Positions 49,501-60,335 of a DNA stretch of 64,000 nt are shown in pieces. How positions within the stretch are numbered: position 1 is the first letter of the stretch; each line of letters starts with the position of its first letter. A model generated the notes under the pieces. It was not told where the DNA came from. It made no database searches and saw nothing but the letters and a program-made list of their open reading frames with translations. The DNA is taken from contig BRXU01000048.1 of assembly GCA_030267565.1 (NCBI GenBank), positions 372,001-436,000 of the forward strand. Direction: 5' to 3'. A program made the translations under genes and the position numbers. Source of the DNA: Pleodorina starrii. Its lineage: Eukaryota; Chlorophyta; Chlorophyceae; Chlamydomonadales; Volvocaceae.

Positions 49501-52500
49501 GGGGGTGACAAGGGAGTGCGGGGGTTAGGGAGGGTAAGAAGAAAGATACCCCCCCCTTCGACGCCCCGGTTAAGGTTTTGGGGTTTTAGGGTTGGATTTA
49601 GGGTTGGGGTGGTTTGAGGGTGAGATGCGGCCATGTCCCCCCCCCTCCCGCACCTTTGCCGCCAGCAGCCCGGTCCTCATGGACGCCAGCTCGTCCTCGT
49701 GGGCCGCCACCTGGGAGGCCATCTTCCACAGACCCGGAGGACCCGTCTCAACCTTGATGTCCAGCATCTGAGGGAGGGGGTAGGCGGTGGAGTGGGGGCG
49801 CGGTGAGGGGGTGTTGGAGCGGGGTTACGGAAGAGCAGTCCGAATGTGCAACGCCGACAGACCGACATGCGGAGGAGTGACTGCTGACAGTTTCGCTTTG
49901 CTTCGCTTCGCCAGATTGTTTGTTAACCGCTGTTCCTCCCCACACCCCACACCTCAGGCACCCCAAACCCATCTCCCCACTGCCACCCCCACCCCCCTCT
50001 CCCGCCCCCGAACCCTAAACCCCCGACCCCACCCACCCACCCCTCCCCACCCCGCCCACCCAGCCTTCACACGCCCCCCCTAACTCCCCCCCCCCACTCG
50101 CCCACCCACACCCGCCCCCCCTCCCCCTCCCCCTTCCCCCATACCCCCCCACCTGCACCCTGTCCGTCATGATCTCCGCGCTCTTATCGATCCGCTCAAT
50201 GTTGGCCCGCGTGTCGTCCCGGAACCCGAACAGCAGCTGCCTGGCCTCCTCCAGCCCCTTGAGCCGCTGCTGGGCCTCTGCGTCCGCAGACAACACCTTG
50301 GCCTCTAGGGTAGCGAGGGCGCCGTCGGTGGTCGCCATGCCGCGTTTCATCAAGTTCACCTCCCTGGGGGGAAGGGAGGGGAGGGAAGGCGAGGGGAGAA
50401 TAAGCAAGTACCGCAGGGGAGGAACGTAGGCGACGACCAGAGGGGGTTGGGGGGAGGGAGAGGGCTTGAAACATTGGGCGAGAGACAGGCGCACCCCAGC
50501 CCACCCCGCCGTAATTCCCCCAAGCCAACCTCATCACTCCCCATGCCCCTCCCCCCCCCCCCAACTCACTGCCCCAGCCCGGCCGCGATGTCGTGCAGCT
50601 TGTCCAGCCCCCTGGCCAGGTTCTCCAGCTGTCTGTTGTGTTGGTCGGATGAGTCCTTCAGTCGGGCCAACTCGATCTTGTGGGAGGACAGCACACCGCC
50701 GTGCTCCGCCATCTTGCCGGAAGCCATCACGTGCTGCTCGTCGTGACCTGAGGGGCGAGGGGGGAAGGGGACAGGAGGGGGGAGGGGGAGGAGCGGGGTG
50801 GGGGGCGAAGTGAGGGGGGAATGCCGCAGCGGCGGGAGTTTGGGGGGAATGGGGAGGGAGGGAGGGAGGGGAGAATGCCCTTGCCTCGCCACGCACGCAC
50901 ACGCACGCTCGCACGAGCAGTGGTGGTTAGGTTAGGGTTATGTCAGCTCATTGGCTTATTAGGGTTTGTTACTCACGTCTCAGTCGTATCTTGTGGTCGT
51001 TGAGTTCCTTCTCCGTGAACTCCCTCAGCCTCCGCAGCTCCGTGTCCAGTTCGTCGATGCGCTCCTGCTGCTGGGCCCGCGCCTCACTGGCGGTGCGGGC
51101 CACGGTGGTCAGCATGTCCAGCCGCTCGCGAGTGGCCTGGAACCAGGCGATGCGGGAGTTATCCACGTGCGGGGGGGGAGGGGAGGGGGGCAGGGGATCG
51201 GAAGGGACGCTTCAGGGGGGGCCTGGGTGTAGAATGCAGTCCAAACAAGCTGGCTGACGGGATGGCATACGAAGACGGAAAAGGGGGGCTAGGGATGAAG
51301 ATTGCAAACCACAGCAAGGGGCGTTGGGTTCTGAGGGTTGTGCTGGCTTGCGCATGTGCCACCAACCCCCTCCTCTCGTCCCCTGCCGTACTGCCGCACT
51401 GCGTCTTCCTGCTGCCGTACCGCAATGTGTGAGTTGAGCGAGTCCTCCAGCACCGTAGTCCGGGATGCGGCCGCCTCGTGCTTGGCGCGGGTCTCCCGGG
51501 TGAGGTTGTCGATGCGGCCGACCTGCAGGGGGGGGGAGGAGGGCCGGGATAACAAGGGGGAGGGAGGGGAGGGGTTTGCGAGTGAAGTTAATGAAATGTG
51601 TCCATGTCACAACCGGATTGTAGCAGCCGCCCCAGCCCCTCCTCCCGCCCTCCCCCCTCCCCCCTCTCAATCCACCCGCCCTCCCCCCACCTTGTCCTCG
51701 ACCCACCTCCCACCCATCAGGCCATCCCTCAGGCGGGGAGGTCAGCGGCGCTGGCGCAGTGCCGGTGCGGGAAGTGACGGCTTACGCTGCCCAAGCGTAA
51801 GCCGTCCATAACCCACCCGCCTCCCCCTTCCTTCACGTCGCCCCCATCCCCCACCACCCCTCCATTTCCCCACCAGGTCGTCCTTCCATGACGGCAGTGC
51901 CGACAACAGCTGCTCCACTTTGGACAACCGGTCGGACAGAGAGGCGTGGTTGGACTGAGCCGTGTCGTTGTTGCGGTTGACATCCGACTGGGGGAGGGAG
52001 GCAGGCAGGGTGGAAGGGAGGTTAACGAGAGGATCGGAATGGGCAATGTGATGGGGAGGGGGGATTGCAAAAGGTAAGCAAGCGTGGGGTGATAACCAGC
52101 CGGGATCGGGGATCGGGGATCGGGATTGGGAGCGGGGGCCCTTACCCCGGCCTGGCGCCGGCCCTTACCCTGTCAATGTCATTGTCAACGTCGCCGGATC
52201 CCTCCAGCCGAAGCCCCCGGCACCGGCACCAGCACCAACCCTGGCACCGGCACCAGCACAAGCGGCCCGAGGCAGCATCCACCCGCCCTGGCCCCGGCCT
52301 GGTCCGGCCCACATCACCTGCACCTGCACCTACCCATCGCTTCCCTGATCTTCTCTTCCCGTGAGCGCACCTCCCCGCAGATCCTGTCAACCGCCCTAGC
52401 CTGGAGCTGCCCTAGCCCCCGGGCCCTTTGTGCCCTCTTCCGCCATAGGGACCCCGGCGCCACTTCATCCACACCAGCCCTGCCCCTAGCCCACCCCGCC

Positions 52501-53575
52501 CCCGCCCCTGCCCCCGCCCCCGCCCCCGCCCCCGCCCCTGCCCCCGCCCCCGCCCCCGCCCCCGCCCCCGCCCCCGCCCCCGCCCCGAGCTCACCCCCAG
52601 CGCCTTCTTGGTCGCCTGGAGTCATCCCAGTCAAGGCCAGCCGATTACACCCCATCCCACCTCCAGGCCCCGCCCCGACCCCCGCCCCGCCCCCCACCCC
52701 CCGCCCTGACCCTAGCAAGCCTACCTCCAGTCCCCATCCCAGCCCTGCCTAGCCCCCGACCCAAGTCCACCCCCGCCCCGACCCCAGGCCCCCCCCTCTC
52801 CCACCTCCAGCGCCTTGAGGTGTCCCTCCAGCCGCTCATCCGTGATCCCCAGCTCCGCCAGGCGGTCATAGATGCGCCCGATCTCAGGTTTGTAGTTCTT
52901 GAGGTGGGCAACCACCTGGTTGTTGAAAGCCTGGAGAGCGCGTTGCGTGTGCACGTGCATGTGTGAATGTGTGTCGGCGTGGGAGGGCGGAGGGCGGGGG
53001 TTATCCACGTATAGGCCGGAGCCCGGAGGGCGGGGGAGGGGATGCGGATGGTGAGAAGGGGAACCGTAGGGGACCAGAGAGGAAGGAATGGAGGCATTGA
53101 AAGGTTGCGTTGGGGAGGGCGCCAGGCGCCGGCGGTGCCGGGTGGGGTGAGGGGTTGAGATGAGACAACGGAGTGGCGATGGGGACGGGGGAGGGAACGA
53201 GGAAGGAGGTCGAGTGGGTCTGGGGTGCGTTTGCGAATGAGTAGTGGAGCGGAGATTCGGTAGGGGATTTGGATGGGTAACGTAGTTGGTTGTGCAGGAC
53301 GGGCCGAGGGTGCAGTTCGATGACGCAGTGGGGAGTACGACTTTAGGAGGAATGGATGTATCTTATGGACCTTCCAGTTACGACATGCGCGCGAGCGTGC
53401 AAAAAGCAAGTCATGTCTGCGATGGTGCGTCGAGGGGAACCCAACGCGCAAAAGATGGAGTTCATTGCGTGCTAGGGCAATACTGCCCAGGGTGACCGAC
53501 GCCGCGACTTACTTGAAGCTGAGTGGTAACATGAGGTGTTATTAGCTCAAGCTGTGTTACGTCCAGGTCCGCCAT
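40587..53575 (-). CDS. long coiled-coil protein, more than 20 exons
   Basis: Exon 1 is 53575-53513 (MADLDVTQLELITPHVTTQLQ). Further exons are 52930-52805, 52615-52595 (tentative), 52400-52334, 51987-51874, 51522-51421, 51136-50977, 50747-50570, 50363-50153, 49767-49654, 49462-49349, 48993-48877, 48240-48178, 47760-47587, 47198-47097, 46853-46791, 46504-46067, 45793-45719, 45424-45309, 44839-43458, 43282-42771, 42595-42365 and 42144 to about 41520. Most join in phase 0, and the others have matching phases. One junction, 52334 to 51987, does not fit, so an exon or donor there is wrong. The 40587-41140 frame is a likely last exon (Gly/Ser/Pro-rich). The product is about 1,700-2,000 residues of heptad coiled coil (for example QERIDELDTELRRLREFTEK, LEAKVLSADAEAQQRLKGLE) with two Gly/Ala-rich inserts. 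No enzyme domain is seen. A structural role at basal body, cilium or cytoskeleton would fit but is inference. Confidence 0.75.
48385..48454. repeat. TAGA tetranucleotide array in an intron
   Basis: About 16 units of AGAT/AGTT/AGGT type lie in the intron between exons 48993-48877 and 48240-48178 of the coiled-coil gene. A short GAGT run follows at 48480-48500. Confidence 0.9.
52496..52586. repeat. CCCCCG hexanucleotide array in an intron
   Basis: About 15 hexamer units (CCCCCG with two CCCCTG variants) lie within 10 bp of the donor site of the proposed 21-nt exon at 52595-52615 of the coiled-coil gene. Confidence 0.9.
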
Positions 53576-54983
53576 TGCGTGCAGCCCAAATGCCCAAACG
53601 CCCGCTCACTTGTGCTGACTCAAGGACAAGCTAACAACCATGTTTCAAAGGTCGCTTTCCGCGTATAATGCACATGATGGCTTCAAGGAGCCTAACAGTG
53701 AGAAGACATACGGCGCTCCTTCGATTGACGCGATACGTTGGCGCTTCTAGTGTCCATCAGTACAGCGTATCACTTTACATCTAAACATTCGAAGAAGAGC
53801 ATCGTCAGGGGACTACAGAGGGACTTCATTCCAACCGTACGACCGTTTTGTTCCTGTCGCCAATCGGCCTGAGAGGTCAACATCTCCTTTGCTAATGTGG
53901 TTATAATAAATGCGTGTGCATATAACGCTATGGCGTCTTTACCTACCGGCTTGTCAGACGCACTGTTGGCTCTCGACAGGGTTTCTACTCCATCTAGCTA
54001 CCCCGTCTCCTACCCGCCCTTGGCCGTCGCCAAACTCGCTTCGCTCCTGTAATCAACCGCTCTTGAGAATAAAATATTCCATACTTGACCGCTTTAGTGC
54101 ATCGGGCGTTTCGAAGCATGTAAGGCCCCGTGGTGCCTCAGGGTGCCTCTCCGGAAGGTCTGGCATGCTGTAGGTGACCCGAATCGCTTAGCGCAATATA
54201 ACAATTGGGAGAGAACAGGTAAGCAACATTAGGTGGTGGTGCTCCGCTGTCCATCCGCCTCCCAAGGGGATGTGGTGGTGTTGGCGGAGGGCCCCTGCTG
54301 GCTGACTGCGGGTAGGAGTTAGGACCGCTGGGACGGGCGTCACTGTGCAACTGAGCAGGAGACACGAGCGAACGGCCGTCACTTCAATGTACAATGGGCT
54401 CGGAAACAGGGTGGCTTGACAGGTAAGCGGGGAGAACCCTGGAGGACGAGCGTGAGCAGCCCGAATCGCATGCGAAGGGTGAGTGTCCAATTTCTGACAA
54501 GTCTGATGTGTGCACGCACGTGCTCCGTGAGCCCCCTGTCATGCCCCTGTTACCGCGTCATGTCAGCACGTCCATGGGGCCTTACTCCCCCGGGCGACCT
54601 CTTGACGTGTCCAATGCGTGTGGAAGTCCAGACGCGGCGCAGGGGCCCAGCGGGGGCCGGCCAGATACGAGGCGGACGGAGTAACTACTCTGCAGTGTGT
54701 TTGTGTCGAAGAGGACTACTTTTAACCCCCCAACCACTTTTAACATCAAACATCCCGCCTCGTTTGTTGGACGTGCGGTGGAAAGTGAGGCTGCGGCAGT
54801 GACCCCACCTCTTCGTTGCCTCCTCCGACTGACCCAATTCATTGCGCAAACCGTCTTACTCCATTCATTCCCATCGTACCATTCCTTCAAGTCAGCGACC
54901 AGCTATTGATCCCAGCCATCGATCCGTGCACTAGCTACGCCCCTCGGCGGTTGCGGAGCCCACTGTAACGTCCACAACAGCAA
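53576..54983. other. intergenic: coiled-coil gene promoter and FANCL 3' flank
   Basis: No coding region is supported on either strand. A tandem minus-strand arrangement means this 1.4 kb should hold the FANCL 3' UTR and the promoter of the coiled-coil gene. No clear signal was found. Confidence 0.35.
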
Positions 54984-57900
54984 CTAGGCCCTGACCGTGA
55001 TGGGGTTGCTGCAGAAGGGGCACCGGCCGAACAGCTGGTTGAACGACACCCGCGTGTCCGGCAGAGAGCGCAGCCACTCCGCCAGGCAGGGGCTGTGGAA
55101 GGCCAGACCGCAGGCGGGCGTGGGACACACCACATCGGGAACCAGCCCTCCTCCACCACCACCGTTAGCATCGGCGCTGCCTGCCGGCCCTGCCGCCGCA
55201 AGCCCCATGCCATCGTCGCCCTCCCCGCCGTCCTCTCCGCCGGCTTCGTCCGGGTTGTCATCCAGCGGCAGCAGGTGCATCATGCAGATGGGGCACTCCG
55301 CCATCAGAGCGTGCTCAGGCTCCTGCTCATCCGCCTCGTCAGCGCTGTCGACGTCATCGTCGCCTCGCTCGGCGGTGGCGCCGTCACTAGCAGCACCGTT
55401 AGCAGCGAAGAAGCCGCGGTTGTTGGCCTGTCGTCCCTTGGTTTTAGCGGTTGGTGCGGGCAGCGGTTGGCCCAGCAGCAGCTCCAAGTTGTCCACGGGA
55501 TCGCTGGGTTGGTGGTTGGTTGGTTGGTTGGTTGATTTAGTTAAGTAGGTGACACGTACTGCTCATGTGTTGCCGCGTGCAAAAGCAAGACGGTCAACGG
55601 GGCGGGGCGGGACGTGGGAGGCGCCACTTGCGGGGGGGAGGGCGAGGGCGGGTCGCAGCACCCTAACTTCGCTGCGGTTGGCATCTCTCACCCAATTCGC
55701 AGCTTCCTTCGCTTCGATTCCTTCGCTGCGGTTCCTTCAGGTACCCCCCCCCCCCCGTACCGTATCACAAACCCACCTGTCCCAGGGCTTCTTCTTCCTC
55801 TTCACGCTGCCCACCCAGCCTCGCCCCCTCCCTCCCCTCGCCCACCTGTCCCTGCTCCACAGGTGCAGTCGGCCGAAGAAGCCCTCCCGCAGCGCCGCCA
55901 CGCAGTCCGGAGGCCCCAGGAACGCCACCCCGCCCGGCGGCGGCGGGCCGCGCGGGTCGGCTGGGTCCAGCCGCAGCTGCAGTGACGCCGCGCCGCCCAG
56001 CGCCAGGCGCCGCGCCGGGGGGCCCAGGTGGCGGCGGGAGGCGGAGACGGAGGGCGGCGGGTCCAGCACCAGGCTGCGGCGGTCCAGCTCGTCCAGACAG
56101 AGCCACAGCGGCTGGCAGCGACGGACGGCCTGGGGGGGAGGGGCGCGTTGCGTGTAAGAGCGTGTGTAAGAGCCGCTGGTGCAAGTCGGCGCGGTGTTGG
56201 AAGGGACAGATGGGGTGCGGCGGACGGCCTCTGTCACGGGAGCCGCCTATCTCACGCAGGCCTAAGGCCCAAAGGGAAGGGCTGGCGGCGAACGGTCAGC
56301 TTGTCGGGCTTGTACTTTTTATCATCGGTCATGGGGACGGGCCCTGCTCGGGAGGAACTACGGCAACCTGCGCCTTGACACGCCTGTCGCACAATACCTG
56401 CTGGAAGGCATCAAACACGTCCGCCAGGTTGCTGCAAGCGCCGCAACTTGGGTTGCCAGCGGCGGCTCCGCCGCCGCCGCCGTACATGCCGTACCGGGTC
56501 GAAAGCGGCGGTCCCGCGGTCGAAGGCGGGTGCCAGGTGAAGGCGAGGGGCGTGGGAAGGTCGGTGGCGGCGGTGGGCGGCGAGGCGGGGTGGTCGAATG
56601 GCAGTGTGAGGCGCAGGCGGTGCTCTCGGCCGTGCTCGTCCACATGTACGAGCGTCATGCGGGCGGCGTCCTGCAGCGGTGTACGGCATACAGGGTAAAG
56701 GCCGAAGAAAATTTCACCAGGTGGTCTAGCCTTGGGCATTGAGGCGCGATGGATTAGCTCAATTATTTTTGAAGTGCCATCCAGACGTCTGCGCATTGTA
56801 CAGCATGCACATTTGGCTAAGAGTCGTACATGCACGTTTCCCGGTGGGGTCCACCTGATCGAGCTCCTCCAGGCAGCCCCAGCCCAGCTCGTCCAGGTCT
56901 CGGAGCAGCAGCTGCATCACATTGGACGAGCTGGACGAGCTCTTGGACGAGCTGCGGGACGAGGAACGGCACGTGCCAGGCCGCGGTTCGTTTTGAGGCA
57001 TCGCAAAACGTACGCACATGCATAATAATTGCCCTGCTGCGGGACGAGGAACGGCACGTGCCAGGCCGCGGTTCGTTTTGAGGCATCGCAAAACGTACGC
57101 ACATGCATAATAATTGCCCTGCTACCTCGACGAAACCGAACACATACAGGTAACCGCACATCATACCTGCTGGCGGCGCTGCCGCGACTTGCTGGCCCGG
57201 ATCCGGCGGAGCTGCCGTACGCCAGGCGCTCCAACACCTCCTGTTCATCCGCACGTGTGTGGGTTGGCAAGCAAGCCGCCGGCCTTGCAAGATCGCAATT
57301 GTGTCACACGCGCGAGGACCGGACATCTCTTACAGTTCCTTATCTACATCTTGCCTGCAGGTCGGCCAAGAAGTGGTCCACGCTGGGGGCGCTCCGCAGC
57401 CGGGAGCACACGTGGCCCAGCGCTCCGGAACCGCCCAGCAGCTGCTTCAGGGAGGGCGCCGCCTCGAGTTGGGCATGTGCGGGGCTGCCCGTCCGCGGAT
57501 CCACGCCTGATGATGGGGGGACGGGCCCGGCGGCGGGCCACCGTCGTTGCGGAGACGGCGGGACGTGTGGCAGCACATCAGGATGCATGTGGGTGCGGTG
57601 ACGCATCATGTGCGCATTTCCAGGCGCTGCGCCTTTTCATCCCTGGATACCTCGTGGTCGTTTTGAAGTCCTTACGGTGGCAAGATAAGTGGGTTCGAAG
57701 GACCGTACTTAGGGTTGGGAGGGGTGGATCTGGGCGAGCGTGCATGTGCATGTGGCCGCGTGTGCGGCTGGGGCAGTGAGCAGGCGCAGGGACACCTGCC
57801 ATGCTGGACGCTGCGGAGCATGTCACACGTTCCCGAAAACTGCCATATGGGTGCTGCCGCACGGCGGGCGCGCTGGTTGAGGAGCATCTCGTGCCCAGCG

Positions 57901-58059
57901 TGCGGAGCTCGGGGGCGCTTCACAGCCCACCTTGGATTCGTATCCAGTGGTACTCGGGCATTCCGCTGACCTGCACAAAGACATGTGATTTTGTACACGT
58001 AACGTTTTCCAAGGGACGGAATGTTACGTAGGGTTACATACGGCGCGCTGCCATTCCAT
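54984..58059 (-). CDS. FANCL: FANCL, Fanconi anaemia E3 ubiquitin ligase
   Basis: There are eight exons: 58059-58042 (MEWQRA), 57970-57931, 57506-57355, 57240-57167, 56951-56855, 56670-56398, 56129-55846 and 55503-54984. All phases agree, giving 485 residues. The ELF-like N-terminus includes PEYHWIRIQ and SVDHFLADLQEVLERL. The central UBC-RWD region has LLLRDLDELGWGCLEELDQ, then HVDEHGREHRLRLTLPFDHP, then WLCLDELDRRSLVLDPP and GVAFLGPPDCVAAL. The C-terminal RING has CPIC, CPTPAC, FHSPCLAEWL, TRVSFNQLFG and CPFCSNPIT. This order and these motifs are diagnostic of FANCL, the ligase that monoubiquitinates FANCD2 with UBE2T in crosslink repair. The human protein is 375 residues. The excess here includes a Gly/Asp-rich insertion of about 39 residues between the second and third RING cysteines. 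One intron appears to use a GC donor (57354). Confidence 0.9.
56951..57120. repeat. perfect 85-bp tandem duplication in FANCL
   Basis: Unit 1 is 56951-57035 and unit 2 is 57036-57120, with no differences seen. The unit contains the CAG acceptor used by the exon 56951-56855, so that intron carries two copies of its 3' end. Confidence 0.95.
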
Positions 58060-58309
58060 CGCGCCCAATCGGAATGGTAAGCACGCAATTAAACGCACCC
58101 TACTGATCAAGAAGCCCTCATGATCAGCACCAGATGCATTCGGGACCGCGACAAAGGCACCAGCGCAGGACGAGGCAATGTCCGCCATTTATTTAAAGCA
58201 TTTGCAACAATGTCATTATATGCCAAGCATCTTGAGAATTCAAGAAGAACGCAAGTTACTAGGACCGCCCAAGCAGCCGCAAACAGGCCACTCATTCGTG
58301 ACCGGACCC

Positions 58310-59435
58310 CATTGAAAGCTTGTCGAGAAGCAGCAGTGCCTTGTCAAGATTCATATTGACTTTATGCAGAACTAGCCGGCAGAAAAACTCATTTGGGAGT
58401 GCCGAATCATGGTGAGGGACAAGTGCGCTTGTAGGTCGTACTATTTTGGAAAATAGTACGGCACGCATGCTCCAGCGCTGTTCCCGCGCACATAAAAGGT
58501 ATTCACATAACTGCTTGGCCTTGTATCGGTTCGTTATATGTGCCCCAGCAGCTTTGGTCACTTAGGCAGCTATTCATAAGTCAAAAGCACAAAAGGACCT
58601 TTGCTTGCAGTACAAGGGCCTGAACGGTGAAAGGTGAACCTTCACTGAACGTTCACGGTGAGCGTTCAGTGCAGGTCACTGAACGTTCATTCTCCTTTCA
58701 GTGAACGAAGTATACAGGACTATGTGACGAAGTGACATAGCCAGTGATAGCCAGTGAGACAGATGCGCCGTACTTTGGCCACCGAAAGTGGTGAAAGTAC
58801 GACATCAGCTCCCCGTAGCATTGTTCCCCGTTGTTTTCTCGCCTTTTCGTGCTTGTTTGGCGGTTCAGCGGTTACCCGAGGTACTCTGCTCCGCATAAAT
58901 CGTTGGATTTTTAAATCGGCCCACCGCCAGGTGGTCGCCTAACAGCTAGCCAAATAACAGGAGAAATGTGTTTCAGATATGGGTTTCACTGGCTATCACT
59001 GGCTATGTCACTTCGTCACATAGTCCGTGTATACTTCGTTCACTGAAAGGAGAATGAACGTTCACTGACCTGCACTGAACGCTCACCGTGAACGTTCAGT
59101 GAAGGTTCACCGTTCACCGTTCAGGCCCTTGTACTGCAAGCAAAGGTCCTTTTTGTGCTTTTGACTTATGAATAGCTGCTTAAGTGACCAAAGCTGCTGG
59201 GGCACATATAACGAACCGATACAAGGCCAAGTAGTGATGTGAATACCTTTTATGTGCGCGGGAACAGCGCTGGAGCATGCGTGCCGTACTATTTTGCGAA
59301 ATAGTACGACCTACAAGCGCACTGGTCCCTCATCATGATTCGGCACTCCCAAATGAGTTTCTCTGCCAGCTAGTTCTGCATAAAGTCAACATGGATCTTG
59401 ACAAGGCACTGCTGCTTCTCGACAAGCATTCAATG
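58310..59435. mobile_element. inverted-repeat (foldback) element with 450-bp arms
   Basis: The left arm (58310-58757) is the near-exact reverse complement of the right arm (58986-59435), around a 228-bp spacer. The outer half of each arm is the same sequence as 315-570 of copy A, including the hairpin and the MDLDKALLLLDK start. The inner half carries GTGAACGTTCA-type repeats and a GGCTATCACTGGCTATG end. The spacer (58763-58872) matches 15281-15390 of copy B. The structure is either two truncated element copies head to head or a foldback derivative. No target-site duplication was recognised. Confidence 0.9.
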
Positions 59436-60335
59436 CTGAGCAACGGGCAAGGAACTGAAGGAAGTTTGCTCTCCGAACAGCCATAACCGTAGGTAGAAAT
59501 TTACAGCATATAACTCATAGTATATCACGGTATCATGTATACATGACCGCACTGTGACCTCTAGGCGACTATTACGATAACAGCAATTTTATGACCGAGC
59601 AGACGACGACAGCTTGCCATCATTTTGCCATAAAGTACCCCGACCGGACATGAGCTTCATGACATGCAGAAATTATTGATAAGGTCACCGCGGGCCAGCT
59701 GCCTACAACGGGGATAGCGTGGAGAGGGCAACTGGCCGAATGTCCAAGCGGAACAGCTTCCTCGTGCCAAGTGGAGACCGGACCGTTGATGGTACGGGCA
59801 TACATATATGTCCTAATGCAATTTAAGTTGGTCGTGCAGTCTTGTGACTCTGGTCCCCTGTCCCACTGGTCGATGCTAGGCTGGGTCGCGCAAGCGCAGG
59901 CACCCGCCTTCGGGGAGCCATTTAAGTAAGGTGGTATGCAGACTGCGTAGATTTCTTGCGAGAGCTCGCTGATTGGGTTGCTGGCGCATGCTGGCTTGAC
60001 GTGACAGGTTCGGCACCGACCTCAGGTTCACCCGCAAGTCTCCAACCCTCCTGTCCGGTGAGACATCGCCTTCGGGCGCCTGCAAAAGCTGCATGGGCTT
60101 GATACAGTCATGAATCTCCCGTATAAGTTAGGTGTCACGCGCTGCGGCGTACATGTCGGCATATCAGAGTCGGTACTACGATATCGGTGCCCTCCTCCTC
60201 GCTCTCTGCGCCATCGGCAAGCGACGAGGGTCATGTTTCGCGGTTAAAGGCAGACCACCCCCGTTCCCTGCCCGAACAGTATCATCCTGATGCGTCCGCC
60301 CGCCCATTATCTATACGCCACCAGCCTAAAAAGCC
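59436..60335. other. intergenic, nothing recognised
   Basis: No gene or repeat is recognised in these 900 bp. They may hold the promoter and 5' UTR of the IQ-motif gene. Confidence 0.3.

Noticed and set aside
50977..51169. AT-AC or other unusual acceptor before DNSRIAWFQ in the coiled-coil gene
   Set aside because: An ordinary CAG acceptor 30 bp further on (exon from 51136, ATRERLDM) gives consistent phases on both sides.
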